Positions 33,072 to 44,848 of a DNA stretch of 64,000 nucleotides are shown in pieces; the first letter of the stretch is position 1; every line of letters begins with the position of its first letter. The DNA lies in NCBI GenBank assembly GCA_025667525.1, contig CM046878.1:518328274-518392273 (forward strand), in the 5' to 3' direction. Made by a program: the position numbers and the translations under genes. Below the pieces are notes generated by a model. The model was not told the DNA's origin, made no database searches, and worked only from the letters and a program-made list of their open reading frames with translations. The DNA comes from Glebionis coronaria (Eukaryota > Streptophyta > Magnoliopsida > Asterales > Asteraceae).

Positions 33072-34507
33072 CTCATGTTGTATTTATATCATGCTTAAAA
33101 TGCAAGATGATTTGAATATATTAATCTATTTGAAAGTTATTAGATAACTTGTGTAATGAATATTCTTAAAGAATATGTTTGGAAATAGAATAACATCCTT
33201 GTCTTGGATCAACTTCCATATTCTATAGATGAGTAATTTGTCAATAGTTGTGCAAATTATCATAACCAACAAACTTGGAGGTTTGGTTGAATTAAACATT
33301 ACATAATAGATATTATAGGTAACGTATTTATATCTTTGAATGACAAGTTATCAAACTTGAAAAGATATAATTGAGGTAACACTCAATATTAATCATGGTA
33401 TCCTTGGAGATGACATGTTAATTAAATTTTCATTATACATTAAAGAATTAGAATACTTTGAACTTCATATGTTGTTTTGGAAGTTTAGTATAATACATTG
33501 GTGATCAAGGATGTTTCACAATTTTGGTACTATGTGACAATATCAAACTATTTGAATGCACATGTATAAGAGCTTCAATGAATTGAATTCTTGAAGAAAG
33601 TATTCTCAAAATTCTAATAGGCCAAGATTGGTTGATTTATGCTTTGCCAAACAAGTATGAATGTCATTACTAGAGGCATAATGCATATACCAGTTTTATG
33701 CATTGATCTATTTAATATTTGGATAAGGGGTGTTAGACAATTATTATAGTGAAATAAATTACTTGGTAAGTTTATTTATAATATATTGTATCCTATATTT
33801 ACATGTTTAATCCATGAATAATTTTATTATTTTAAATGTCCGTTGTCAATTAATAATATAGGAGTATTATTAAAATAAGACAAATCAAAATAGTAATAGA
33901 GTATACTTGAAAGTATATTGGTCAATTTTGGATGATATATGATGATTCGAGTATTGGACTTATCCCAACTATATGATTATACTTTATGGATCTTTGTCAT
34001 TAAGTAAATCATAAATAGTTATCCTCAGACCTGAGATACCAGGAAACTGTCGTGGATCTAGTGCATTTTTGTGAAATAATCTAGCGATAAACGTAACTGG
34101 TAGCTATAAGGGTTATTTCAGAAGTATTGCAAAATTCATAAGTTTTGCTTGTAGTCAATATGGAATTTGTTTCCTTCAAATTTATTTTGGAGTTTAATAC
34201 AGCTGGGCCCCTCGTGGGATTAGTAAGATGTGTGTATGGCCGTACCCATAGTCTTTCTAAACTATGTTTAGAAGTTTTGGCAATCTTGCTGGATCCGATG
34301 AACGAGAAACATAATGGTTAATGAAAGGAATGACTAAGATACATACCCTTATTAACATTGTATTAGAAATGAAAGGATAATAATAATGATGAATCATTAA
34401 AAGGTTTTATCTAAGGAACCTTACTTGAGATCGTGCTAGAGGCATCAGCGTGTAACTAGACGCTAACCGATGTGATCACACTATTTAAAATATGTCCAAG
34501 TGGGAAC
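33072..34507 (+). mobile_element. 3' internal region of the outer copia-type element
   Basis: The outer element resumes after the nested insertion. The stretch 33450-34507 repeats 1309-2362 and ends in a polypurine-like motif (CCAAGTGGGAAC). No coding frame can be supported. The first 380 bases (33072-33450) have no copy elsewhere in the window. Confidence 0.6.
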
Positions 34508-35314
34508 TGTAAATTTACGGACTATAATTTAGTAGTCGTGTGTTAGGATCGAACTCGGGATTACGGGATTGCACACAATACGTAAAGAGTTAATTTATTT
34601 AATAAATATATTTATATGTTTATTAAATTAAATCGAGCAATAACTTTAACCGTCGTTAAATTTAAGAGTTAAGGACTTAATGGTTAAACGTGGAGTAAAC
34701 TAGAAGAGAAAAGAAAAGTCCGGAAACCCCTATGGGTTGGGCTTGGCCGGCGGTGGACAAAAGAAAGAAGGAAAATGATTTGCTTCCTAATTAGTGTTAA
34801 ACTTGGATTACAAGTTTAATCACACTATATAAACAAACCTAACCCTTCATTATTTTTCACTCCATCTTTTTTCTCTCTTTCTTTCTTGCGATCAACACCA
34901 AAGGTAAACACCTTTTTAGGGTTCCTTTTAACCTTTGGTTTTGATCTCTTAATCTAGTCCTAGCCCCTCTCTAGGGTTGTTGGGTAAATTTTCCACAAAG
35001 ATTAGAAGATCGGTTTACACGTACTAGTATTACAATTAGCTCGTTGCATTACGTGTGTACAAGAACGTGATACAATCTCATTATAGATTGAATCTTGGAT
35101 CGATTAACAGAATGGTAAGGGGTTAATCATTGATCCTCATAAACCCTAATTTGGTGAATCGTTCTTGTTCGTTGAGATTGCTTTGCAAAAGGTACGTAAC
35201 CATAATTCGATTAATTATACTGTGTTCTTGTTATGATCTTGTTAAATCGCTTCCGCTATAATTGCTTTGATCTTTGCTTATGATTATGTAATTGTTATGA
35301 ATTTCATAAACCTT
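34508..35314 (+). repeat. Right LTR of the outer copia-type element
   Basis: The partner of 2363-3172, with TATA box at 34826-34833. It ends CCTTCA, after which similarity stops. The following bases, TTAGA, resemble the bases left of the left-hand repeat (TTAGC at 1305-1309), but the evidence for a target duplication is weak. Confidence 0.75.
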
Positions 35315-35691
35315 CATTAGATATATATTATATGGTTCCAACATATGGATCCAGTATGACTTTTGTAGTCTGCAGTTTGAGTCCAAGAATAACTTTGGTC
35401 TAGAGTGAAGCAACAACCTCACACTTCATTTTTTCAAATCATATTGCAACTTATTTCTGGTTTATGCAACACATGTATATGTATGAGAATTCTTGAAGAG
35501 TTTGTTACCTTTGAGACATGGGCGAACAAAAAATACAAACAGTCAAGTCAATGCCGCCCTGACTGAAAAATAAAATGTTTCACTTCAGACATCAACTAGA
35601 GTAAATATTTAGTTGTTCTTTCACGTGTGACCAAATCAGAGTACTTTTTCTAGCAAAAAAGTTAGTTACGAGGGAATGAGTTAATTTTTTA
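35315..35691. other. Low-copy sequence between elements
   Basis: No gene can be named. On the minus strand, 35509-35560 shows a possible small exon with acceptor- and donor-like ends and a reading reminiscent of one exon of the RRP12-like pseudogene at 37186-37282; this is tentative. The last nine bases (35683-35691) are the left target duplication of the Mutator-like element. Confidence 0.4.
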
Positions 35692-37000
35692 GAGTTAAGT
35701 GCATTTTTGGTCCTCGTGGTTTGGTCCAGTTTTCACTTTTGGTCCAAAAATTCAAATAGTTTCGATTTTGGCCAAAAAGGTAAACCATTTCTTCACTTTT
35801 GGTCCATTTTTGATAAAATGACTAAAATACCCTCATTTCATAATGTAAAGTTACTAAATGGCCCTCCCTGTCATTCTTTTTTTACAATTATTTTCCTTAT
35901 TATTACTATTATATTTTTATCCTTATTATTTTATCCTTATCATCCTTCCTGTTGGTTAACCACCACCACACCTCTACCACCACCAAACCTCTACCATCCT
36001 ACTATCAACCACAGCAACCACAGCCACCTCACAAACCAATCAAACCCACTTGAAACCTGTCGAAACCACTGTATCACAAATCAAACCCTATGTCAAAGCC
36101 ACTGAATGGAACCCACACAACGCCCCATTATATCCCATCCGCAGTCCCAAATACACCCTCACTGCAGCGGTTTAATCCCAAACGCTCCTGTACAGCATGT
36201 CGTTATAAATCAGTGAACCAAACGCCCCCTGCGGTTGGTAAACAGCGAGCCAAACGCGTCACATTGGTTTTCCTGCTGGTGGTTAACCCGAACGCACCCT
36301 AGCTAGTGGTGACCAAACTCAGCGCACCCTTTGGTGCTAACTGAAACTATAAGAAGCACCATTTTGTTGTCGCTTTACATAGAAAACAAACGACCCCCTG
36401 GTGTTGATTTTAAGCAGAAACAAACACCCTACTGCTGGTCCGAAACGCACCCTTCTACCGGTGGTTTTCTACTCGAGGTGGCGGCGACCTGATTGGACCA
36501 GGTCCATGAATCTCGTGGTGGCGCTGGTCAAGTGACCCGCGGTGGTGGTAGTGGTGCATATGATCGGAACAAACACCCCTATGGGCTGGTACAAACACAC
36601 GAACACATTTCTGTGTTGTTGAATATAAGGAACAACAAACATCAATCGTGTCTGGTGGTTCGAGTGGTGACGGTTAACTACAGATCCGAAGGATCTGATT
36701 GTGGTGATGACGGTGATGACAAATGGTGTTGGTCATGGTAGTTTCAAGGTGATGACAAATGGTGATGACAAGAAAGTATTATTATTATATTATTATTATT
36801 ATAAAAGAGAATGGGTGAGTAGATAGTTTGTAGAGTGACAAAAATACCCTTCTAGCTAACAGTCAAACATTCGGTCAACATAAAAATGGACCAAAAGTGA
36901 AGAAATAGTTTACCTTTTTGGCCAAAATCGAAACTGTTTGAATTTTTGGACCAAAAGTGAAAACTGGATCAAACCACGAGGACCAAAATGCACTTAACTC
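35692..37000. mobile_element. Non-autonomous Mutator-like element (1.3 kb)
   Basis: Terminal inverted repeats of about 120 bp (35692-35811 and 36882-37000) match except for about four differences. They begin GAGTTAAGTGCATTTTTGG, and each contains repeated TTTTGGTCC submotifs. The 9-bp duplication AATTTTTTA flanks the element at 35683-35691 and 37001-37009. Long inverted repeats plus a 9-bp duplication are the Mutator signature. There is no transposase frame; the frames of 70-132 residues inside are low-complexity. The interior at 36150-36480 holds a degenerate array of AAACGC(A/C)CCCT-type units. Confidence 0.9.
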
Positions 37001-37185
37001 AATTTTTTATTATTATTTTTTTTGTTAAAAGCTGTTATGAGGGAAACAAAGAAAACCAAAATGAGAGAGATCAAACTTTGTAAGCTTTCTTTTGAATCGA
37101 ACTTTCCGTATCTTTGACTCAGATGTACACCACGTTAAGTCTTATCTAGACTCAAGTTTTTAGCATGAAAAGCAGATCAGCTAAC

Positions 37186-38180
37186 CTTTAACGCGGGTCT
37201 TATTATGAATTTAAATAGAACAACAACCTCCATCATACCTAATCCTGGGAAAAGCAAGGTTGCCAAGTCAAGTGCATGTGCCCTGAAAATGAATGAAAAT
37301 ATGAGTATGCATGACCAAAGGGCTTGTGTCCCAATGGTACCCATGTTAAGAACTTTGTAAGCTTTCTTTTAAATCGAACTTTCTAAGCTTTCTTTTGAAT
37401 CGAACTCAAGACCTAACTGAAGCTCAAGACCCAATTCGAGGTGAAATTACACCACATAAATCAGGTTCTTCCTGGAGGGAATGGCACAGTGCTGTTTCTA
37501 GATCCTTAAAAGTCTCAGCAGTACCCAATTCAAGGTGATATTTCAGTTTCACGACTCAAAGTTTTTTTCTTGTATAGATTCATTAATAAAAACCCAAACG
37601 AGCACCTATTATATGTTGCTTCAAGATAGGCAATAGCCATACATTGGCTTCAGATCTCGAGTTTCTTCTAAGTTCAATGCTATGTACTTTAAGAACGTCT
37701 CAGGCCCTAATACAACTACAGCTACGCCAATGCATTCATGCAACTGCAAAGAAAGGGTGGTAAATACATCACAATTTGTTGATAATAACAACTAAAAGCC
37801 ACCTTCATATACCAAGTTTACCTGTTTCCTGTAATCGAAATCTTCATTCGACAATTTTCGTATGTCTTCTAAGCTCTTAAGGGCGCATTTCAAGAGGTAA
37901 AAGCTAAGCTTACCTGAATAAGTAGGATCACGTCATACGATTACTCACTTGCATCTCACTTTAGAAGAATGAGAGTTAAAAATAACGTCAGATTACCTAG
38001 TTTATCAAACAATGCCGCCACAACTTGAAATGACATATCCCTGACTACAACATATATAATCAAGTAAACTTTCAACAGTTGCACAAAGTCCACTTGTCGT
38101 ATGTAGTCATAATCTGATCGATCTACACCCTCTTTGATCAAGATTATGTCAATGCAAGTATGTATTAAGCTCTTCAATGC
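37186..38180 (-). pseudogene. RRP12-like: RRP12-like (NUC173/ARM-repeat) gene fragment with introns
   Basis: Five minus-strand pieces match, in order, the middle of plant RRP12, a nucleolar and nuclear-export factor for pre-ribosomes. Exon A is 37997-38180 (reads MSFQVVAALFDKLG at its end), exon B 37822-37913 (ends LSNEDFDYRKQ), exon C about 37587-37743 (starts LHECIG, with GPETFLK), exon D about 37441-37522 (FKDLETALCHSLQEEPDLCG) and exon E 37186-37282 (ends RPALK). Splice signals are retained: donors at 37996, 37821 and 37185, acceptors ending CAG before B, C and E. Exon C has an internal frameshift before the PILKQ segment, sequence expected between C and D is missing, and N- and C-terminal parts are absent. 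Introns show it is a genomic duplicate, not a retrocopy. Confidence 0.8.
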
Positions 38181-38479
38181 CTCCATAGAAACAGATAAAG
38201 TTCCTCATGTTTAGAAGCTAATATATCTACCACCCAAACTCAAAAGTGTATTACTATTTACATTTTAAATGCATCACTGAGACGGATAAACGTTTTCCGA
38301 GGGCAAAGTTTGGGTGTAAATATTCATACTTCGTTTGCTAAGGGCAAAGTCCATTTGAGTTCCTCCAGCCTTGTATCACTTGTTGTTTATGTATAACGAG
38401 AAATCAAGTGTTCTCAGTTTAGAGGGACTAAATTTCATTTAGCCTTTAATTTCTAAAAAAACAAACTAAAAATACATAT
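38181..38479. other. Sequence without recognisable genes
   Basis: AT-rich sequence between the first RRP12-like exon and the Tekay LTR. It could be intron of the pseudogene. The last five bases, CATAT (38475-38479), would be the left target duplication of the Tekay element. Confidence 0.4.
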
Positions 38480-41400
38480 TATAACATCAGTAGTTTTGAC
38501 TAATGTAATATCTATGTTTATAAATAAAGAGGTGATTTTACTAAGAAATTTTTGCTTTTTATTATGATGTGTGACTAAATTTTTGAATGTATGAATACTC
38601 ACTATCTCAATTATCACATCCACATATGACTATATGTTACATACACTATATATATCAAGTCTGAGTTCTAAAGATAACTATATGTACAAATAATGAATAA
38701 GAACAACTCAAATACAACAAAGATACCCTAATTAGCCATAGAAGCCCTATAAATCTCTTATAAACTAATATTTCAAGCAATATAACTACAAAATAACTAT
38801 GTACTATCATTAAACACTTTATACTAATTCTAATCTACCATATAAAGAAAAGGAAAATAATCACAAAACACTAATATTCACTAATCATAAGCTAATTACA
38901 AGAAAATGACCTAAAACTAAGATTAGCATATAAAATCCAATCTATAATGAATTAGACCTTAACATTTTGCAACAAATTATAAAACTCAAATAAGTATCAT
39001 AATATAATCATACATTTATCTTAAGATAAATTACAAATTAATAAGGCATAAAGTACAAGTTTTCAAAGCATAGAACCTTAAGCTTACTTAAATAACCCTA
39101 GAATATTTTCAACCGATATAAACCCTTAAACTAAGAATGTACAACCCATAGAATCATAAACATATCATATAAGACTTAGAATAAGTGTACATTAAGATAC
39201 AAACCCTAGTTACCCAAAATAGAAAGTCATTAGGCTTAATGATATACAAACCCTTATATTAAGAAATCTACATGGAATCATAACCTAGTCTTTTAGGACA
39301 AGTCTACAAACACTCATAGAACTTCATTAAGGTTATAAGATTATGCTAAGACAATGTACAAGTACCCTAATTCACAAGGTACAAGATTTTAATGCATGAC
39401 TTGTAAATTAGGTCAAAATAGGTATTTTCACTCTTTAGACATGTTTACCTAAACTATACCCTTAAACCAAGTGTGATAACTCTTTGGACACTTAAGACAC
39501 AATGTATAGGACCTAAATTAAGTTTAAATCAGTAGCTAAGAGGAGGATAATCACATTTACTAAGATTAAACTCTAGATCATTAGAAAACCCTAATCTACA
39601 AAAGTATACTTCCCATTTTCACATCAAACCTTTGTTAAACTTCAAACCAAGGACCCAAATCTATTAAATAGAATTTCTAAACATAATTAAGCCTTAATCA
39701 TTCAATAATCACTTTCCTAAGTCACTAATCACCAAAAACACAAATCATAAGTTACAAGCCCTAGAAATTAGATCCGGTTTTGTATTTTGCCTCCAAAATT
39801 AAATTTCAAACCATTTCTCTGCATTACAAGTTCAAAAATCAGATATTTAGGACTTATTAGATATTTTAGGAGTGATGAAAAGTAGGTGCATCACCTCCTT
39901 GCTTGCTACACATCACCATTCTCATCTAAAACACGTCGTGACCCATTTCTAGCCACAAGTGAAGATTAGGACTAAGCTATGGTCTAAGAACTTGTGTAGA
40001 GTTTCACTAGCCTTCATTTGTCATCCAACTATCTATGTACACGTTTAGATGCCAAACTTGGAGCCTAAGTGTTGCTAGTACTATAAATAGGGCCGAATAG
40101 CAAACATAAAGACTTGCACCCCGTTTTCCTTAAACCTCCTACACATTCTCCATTTACACTTCTATAAGCGTCTTAGGACTTCCCACAAAACCAAAAACCA
40201 TGTCTAGAAGGTTGCCATTGAAGCCCTTGAAGCTTTGATAGCAAGTAGTGTTCATAGGAAGCCATAAGGAGCCCTTTTGGAGCTACCTAGGTAATTTCTA
40301 TACTAAACAAGCTTTGATCTTGTTATAATAAATAATAAGACTTTTTATAATGCCAAAACTTTGTTAGAAAGACAATACAAAAATAACTAATACAATTCAT
40401 TAATTTATATGAAAGTTACAAGCTACAGATGTCTTAAAACCCTAGTTTTGTATTTTACATAAAATAATGACTTAAAATCTAGTTCAAGAGATATAATTCA
40501 AATAAAATGTTGTTATTTTGATTATAAATATACTTTGAAACTTTGTTTTAAATCCTAGATCATTAGGTACATTTTTGAAAAAGTTATATGATTTTTACAA
40601 GTATAGGGACCAAAACTTTCATTTTTGAAACTATTTGACATTTTGCGCTAAAAGTGTCATTTTATTAAATTTAAAACTATAGTAATAAAATTTGGAAAGT
40701 TTGAGACCCTAAGGTTAAATATTGAAGGATTAAATTGCAATATAATGAAACTATATACTTAAAGGGTTAAAAGTGTAATTATGCTAAAATATAACTATAA
40801 GGACTATTTTTGCCAATATTGAAACTAAAGAAAATAAAATGTAATAAAATATAATGTGTCATGTTAGTAGGGAGCTTTCTACAAAGATGTTCCATCTTGA
40901 TATTACGTTCTGACTGAGCGGTTAGGTTTACGATTTAAAGTGCCCTCGCTCCTCAAACGGTTATAGAATGGCTTCTAAGTATAATGGCTCGAACAATGAT
41001 ACTATAATAATCAAATACCATAATCAGAGAATAAAAAATGAAATAATAAAAGATTGAACTCAGAGAGTATGACTTGATATATCTATATATTGTGTGTTAA
41101 CTCAGATATTGTAAGAAGGTTGTGATTGGGTATAGCTGATTTAATCAAGACTCTCTAGGCTAAGGTAAGTTCATAGCCTCACTTTTAAAGTTTTATAAAT
41201 GATTTGAAAACCCATGAGGGGGGATATATGCTAAAACTAGAATATAAGTGTTTTTGTATGCTGCCAATATTAATATTGACACTACGTTTACTAGTTGCCG
41301 TTAAGCCCTTTTTTAATCATGGACCGCTAATCATTTAAAGAGCACTAATATTATGAATAGTACTATTGGAGACTGACATCTCCTATCTGGGAAAGTCGCA

Positions 41401-41930
41401 CTTGCTAGCAGCTAATGGTTCCTACCTAGGCTAAACATATATGATTTATTTTGCATTTAGGATAGCCCGACAAGCTTCCTACCTAAGGGAAAATTTGTTG
41501 GGTTTTCCTGATAATGTCTAGTTGCGGGGTCATGAGCTAGTGCAATATATATTGATAAATTTAAAAAGTTGGGTGTATAGTAATGTAGCCCTGGAGTCGT
41601 ACTTGTATTCAAATATTGTTTAAAAACCTATGAATTCGCTCAACCATTTTGTTGACTTTAAGGCATTTAGGTGAATGAGGACTGGCGGGCTGCCGATGGT
41701 GGTGTCTTAAATAAAGTTATCATTCTAGAAAATAGTACTAGATCTTTGGGAAAAAATTGTGTTGTACATTATTGTACAGTTGTTTTTATATAACTCTGAA
41801 TAAATGAATGATAACGTTAATATTTATAAAAATGTTTTTGAGCATTTTCTATTATTATGACTATGGTAATTTGATAGTAATAACCCAAAAAATAGCTTTC
41901 GCTGCCATAAGGTAAAATGGGGGTGTTACA
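38480..41930 (+). repeat. 5' LTR of Tekay element 1
   Basis: 3451 bp, starting TATAACATC (TG mutated to TA; the 3' LTR has TGTAACATCC) and ending GGTGTTACA. A TATAAATAG box lies at 40082-40090. A diverged copy is at 55205-58626 and a partial one at 54462-55204. No genes are inside. Confidence 0.88.
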
Positions 41931-41933
41931 GAT

Positions 41934-41948
41934 TGGTATCCAGAACTC
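41934..41948 (+). other. Primer-binding site, degenerate tRNA-iMet type
   Basis: TGGTATCCAGAACTC lies three bases after the LTR and equals the TGGTATCAGAGC consensus with an extra C and a G-to-A change. The second Tekay copy has TGGGCATCAGAG at 58629-58640. Confidence 0.65.
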
Positions 41949-42004
41949 ATGGTTATAGAGAATAAGTTTTTCTTAAACTATAACTAAAATTTTAAATTCA
42001 AGAC

Positions 42005-43688
42005 TGTAGAAACTAGAAGAGGGGGGGGGGGGGGGGGTTGAATAGTTTCTCTTCGGTTTGTCTCCTAATTAAAATTCCTTTCAATTAGGTGAGTGCCAAA
42101 ACTATCTTTTACTTGAAATCTAGTTGCATAATGCTTAGATTCAATTCTAATGCATTAACAATGGCAAGTGGTAAGTGTGATGATAATGAATGTAAGTAAA
42201 GAGTAAGGAAAGAAACAACCTAGTAGGAAGACATCAAGATTTATAGTGGTTCGGCAACGAATATCTATCTTCGTTCCTATTCCACTCCTCGAGTACACCT
42301 ACTCGAGATTTCCACTATATCCACAAGCTCCCTTCTTGGCGGAGAAAACCTTACAACGTCGCTTACATTATTTTCCGACAGTAAGCTAAATGTCGAGACC
42401 TAATCTTAGATAGGACCAATCTATACAACCTCACTCACTTCACCATTTTACGACACAAGGCTAGATGTCGAGTTCTAATCGAAAGATAGACCCAATCTTC
42501 AAATGTTGCCTACTTTACCATTTTACGACACAAGGCTAGATGTCGAGTTCTAATCAAAAGATAGAACTAATCTTTTCGACTCTTCACGTTGAAGCTAAGT
42601 GAGAACTTCACACGACACAAATACACATCACTTTATAGTTTAGTGAGAACTCACAAGACACAACTACATCACTTTATAGTTTAGTGAGAACTCACAAGAC
42701 ACAACCACATCACTTTATAGTTTAGTGAGAACTCACAAGACACAACCACATCACTTTATAGTTTAGTGAGAACTCACACAACACATTAAAACTCAACTAA
42801 ATATATCTAAGTACACACATTTAACTTGGATCTACAAACATAAATCCAAGCACACACATATGCAATGAACTTACACAACTCTAATCCAAGTATTCACAAA
42901 TAGCTTGGATGAACACAACTAGTCCAAGTATTCACAAATACATGGGATCTACACAAGACACAAATAAACAAATGATGAACATGAGTAGATCTTTTAAGAG
43001 AGGATGATCTTCATCAAGGCTTCATCATCACATCACAAGTCTGTAAGTGATCTTATCTTTGGACAAGGTAAAGAAGGAGATCAAGAGGATAATCGTAAGT
43101 AAACATACTTAACACATTAAGTGATCATTTACAAATGATTAGGATTAGAAAGGAGAAAGAAGGCTGAAAGAAATGTCCAAAAAGGGTTGTGGAGAATGAA
43201 GATTTGATCAACTATTTATAGAAGACAAAACCCAACGGATAGCTGAGCGCGGTTCGTTATTGCACTAGGCGGTTCCTTATCAATAAAGAATCGCGCAGGC
43301 ACTTAAAGAACCGCGGAGATAGACTCCACTCCTTTTTGTCTTTTAGTGGATTTGAAATATCTGAGGCTGTTTAAAACCTTCAAAGGATATTCTTATGGCA
43401 TTTGGAATATGCCATATTTAAAATTTCATTTTCCATTTTAATAAAAAATTTTCTTAAAAGGAAAGTTTATTAAAAATAAAAGTGAGTTTTAAGGCTAGTC
43501 ACTTTTATGATCACTAAATATGATTAAGATATGTTAGTGTAATGATTATTACCTTGATGATAGTGTTTGTTAGATAATTCGTTTTACGATTGTATTTGAC
43601 TATAAATGTCTTGTATAGTTTGTTGTGATCAAAAATAAGAAAGATTAGTTAGCACTAATAATGTTTTTAGGCATCACTTGCATTAACA
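42005..43688. repeat. Solo LTR (1684 bp), probably copia
   Basis: The sequence begins TGTAGAAACT and ends CATTAACA and is flanked by the duplication AAGAC (42000-42004 and 43689-43693). It splits a sequence that is continuous in the second Tekay copy near 58707. It has no frame and no internal region, as expected after LTR-LTR recombination. It contains a G run of about 17 near 42022 and a 41-bp tandem repeat at 42625-42788. Orientation is uncertain. Confidence 0.82.
42625..42788. repeat. 41-bp tandem repeat, four copies
   Basis: Units start ACATCACTTTATAG at 42625, 42666, 42707 and 42748 and are almost identical. A related longer repeat (TTTTACGACACAAGGC...) occurs twice just upstream near 42448 and 42512. 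It lies inside the solo LTR, without CRISPR-like spacers. Confidence 0.85.
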
Positions 43689-43778
43689 AAGACCATCAGC
43701 CATCATCAGCGGAAGTGTAATATTTTTATTTCCTTTAAATAAAATATATTATGTTATTATATTATATAGACTACAAAG

Positions 43779-43838
43779 ATGTCTACTTCCACCTATATTC
43801 TCATTTCCGACGGTGATGAAAGAGAAATTACGATGTTC
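43779..43838 (+). pseudogene. Start of Tekay 1 coiled-coil ORF, cut by insertion
   Basis: The frame begins MSTSTYILISDGDEREI and matches the start of the intact-order copy at 58781. After the codon pair for M-F it runs into the inserted Tat fragment. The remainder lies at 49075-49649. Confidence 0.8.
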
Positions 43839-43964
43839 TCGATGCATATCCCGTGCGTCTCGATGCATAGTTGGCCAATAGTATCCTGTGCGCAGAGCCC
43901 GCGCTACTACCGATCTGGGGCCAGCGTGCATGCCGCACGACCCTTCATGAATTTCACTAATCAC
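43839..43964 (-). pseudogene. Tat integrase N-terminus, truncated
   Basis: The minus frame reads MISEIHEGSCGMHAGPRS, then YYWPTMHRDARD, the start of the HHCC domain of a gypsy integrase. It ends at the breakpoint before the CxxC half and the catalytic core. Confidence 0.8.
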
Positions 43965-44036
43965 ATAACTAGATTGGCGTGGTCCGACACATCGTAACCA
44001 TGAATGCAGGAATGACCGTTTGAATAAGACATTATC

Positions 44037-44759
44037 TCAAAGTTCAAAGTTTTGTGACTTCCTTTTGACGCGGCGCGCCTCTGTTTCATCCTCAGGGAGG
44101 GTTTCGTCCGTTAGATAGTTTATGATCGGGGTCCTCCACATAGGCCACTCCTCATCAACTATTGTTGCGACCTCCTCTCCTGCAATGGATTTATCCTTAA
44201 GTATTTCCAGAAACACTTGTTTGGATAGATGGGTAAAACTCGTAGACGCGATTTTGCTAAGAGCATCCGCCTTCTTGTTCTCGCCTCTTGGTACCTGCTT
44301 GATAGAGAACTTGCCAAAACTAGCAATTAGTGACTTGACTTTCTCCAGGTATTGGATCATGTTTTCCTCCTTGGCTTCTTACCCTCCTAGGATGTGATTC
44401 GTGACAAGCCGTGAGTCCACGTAGGCTTCAAGTTTGCGTACTCCTATCCTAGCGGCGATTTTCAAACCCGCAATCAATGCTTCATATTCTGCCTCATTAT
44501 TCGTAGCTGTGAATTCAAAACGCAAGGCGTAGGTGAACTCCATGCCTTCCGGATTTGTAAGTATGAGGCCTGCTCCTGATCCGTTTGTGCAAGAAGATCC
44601 GTCCGTGAACAAAACCCATGGTTCCGTTGGGATATCTTCCTTTGTTACCATTGGTTCGTCTTCCTCGGGTTTCTCAATTATTAAATCTACCAAAATTTGG
44701 CCTTTTATGGCTGTCCTTGGTCTATAGGAGATGTTGTATTCCCCAGTAGGACGCTCCAC
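44037..44759 (-). pseudogene. Tat second RNase H domain
   Basis: The frame 44379-44759 contains LFTDGSSCTNGSGAGL with the first catalytic aspartate, NNEAEYEALIAGL with the glutamate, and YVDSRLV with the next aspartate. It continues after a stop near 44380 in 44037-44360, with the GENKKADALSKIAS segment that ends such domains. This archaeal-like RNase H is the hallmark of the Tat branch. Confidence 0.82.
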
Positions 44760-44848
44760 TTCTATAGTATTCCCGCCACGTCTGGTTTGGAGATAACCTG
44801 TTTTATTTATTGGTCTGTGACCACCACTATTGGGTGCGCCTGGAAGTA

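Noticed and set aside
35707..36105. 132-residue frame as a gene in the Mutator-like element
   Set aside because: It begins inside the terminal inverted repeat, is low-complexity (His/Thr/Pro from ACC repeats) and has no domain.
37186..38180. Functional RRP12 gene
   Set aside because: There is a frameshift in exon C, sequence is missing between exons C and D, both ends are absent, and a Mutator-like element sits just downstream.
42625..42788. CRISPR-like array
   Set aside because: The units are contiguous 41-bp tandem repeats without unique spacers, inside a plant solo LTR.
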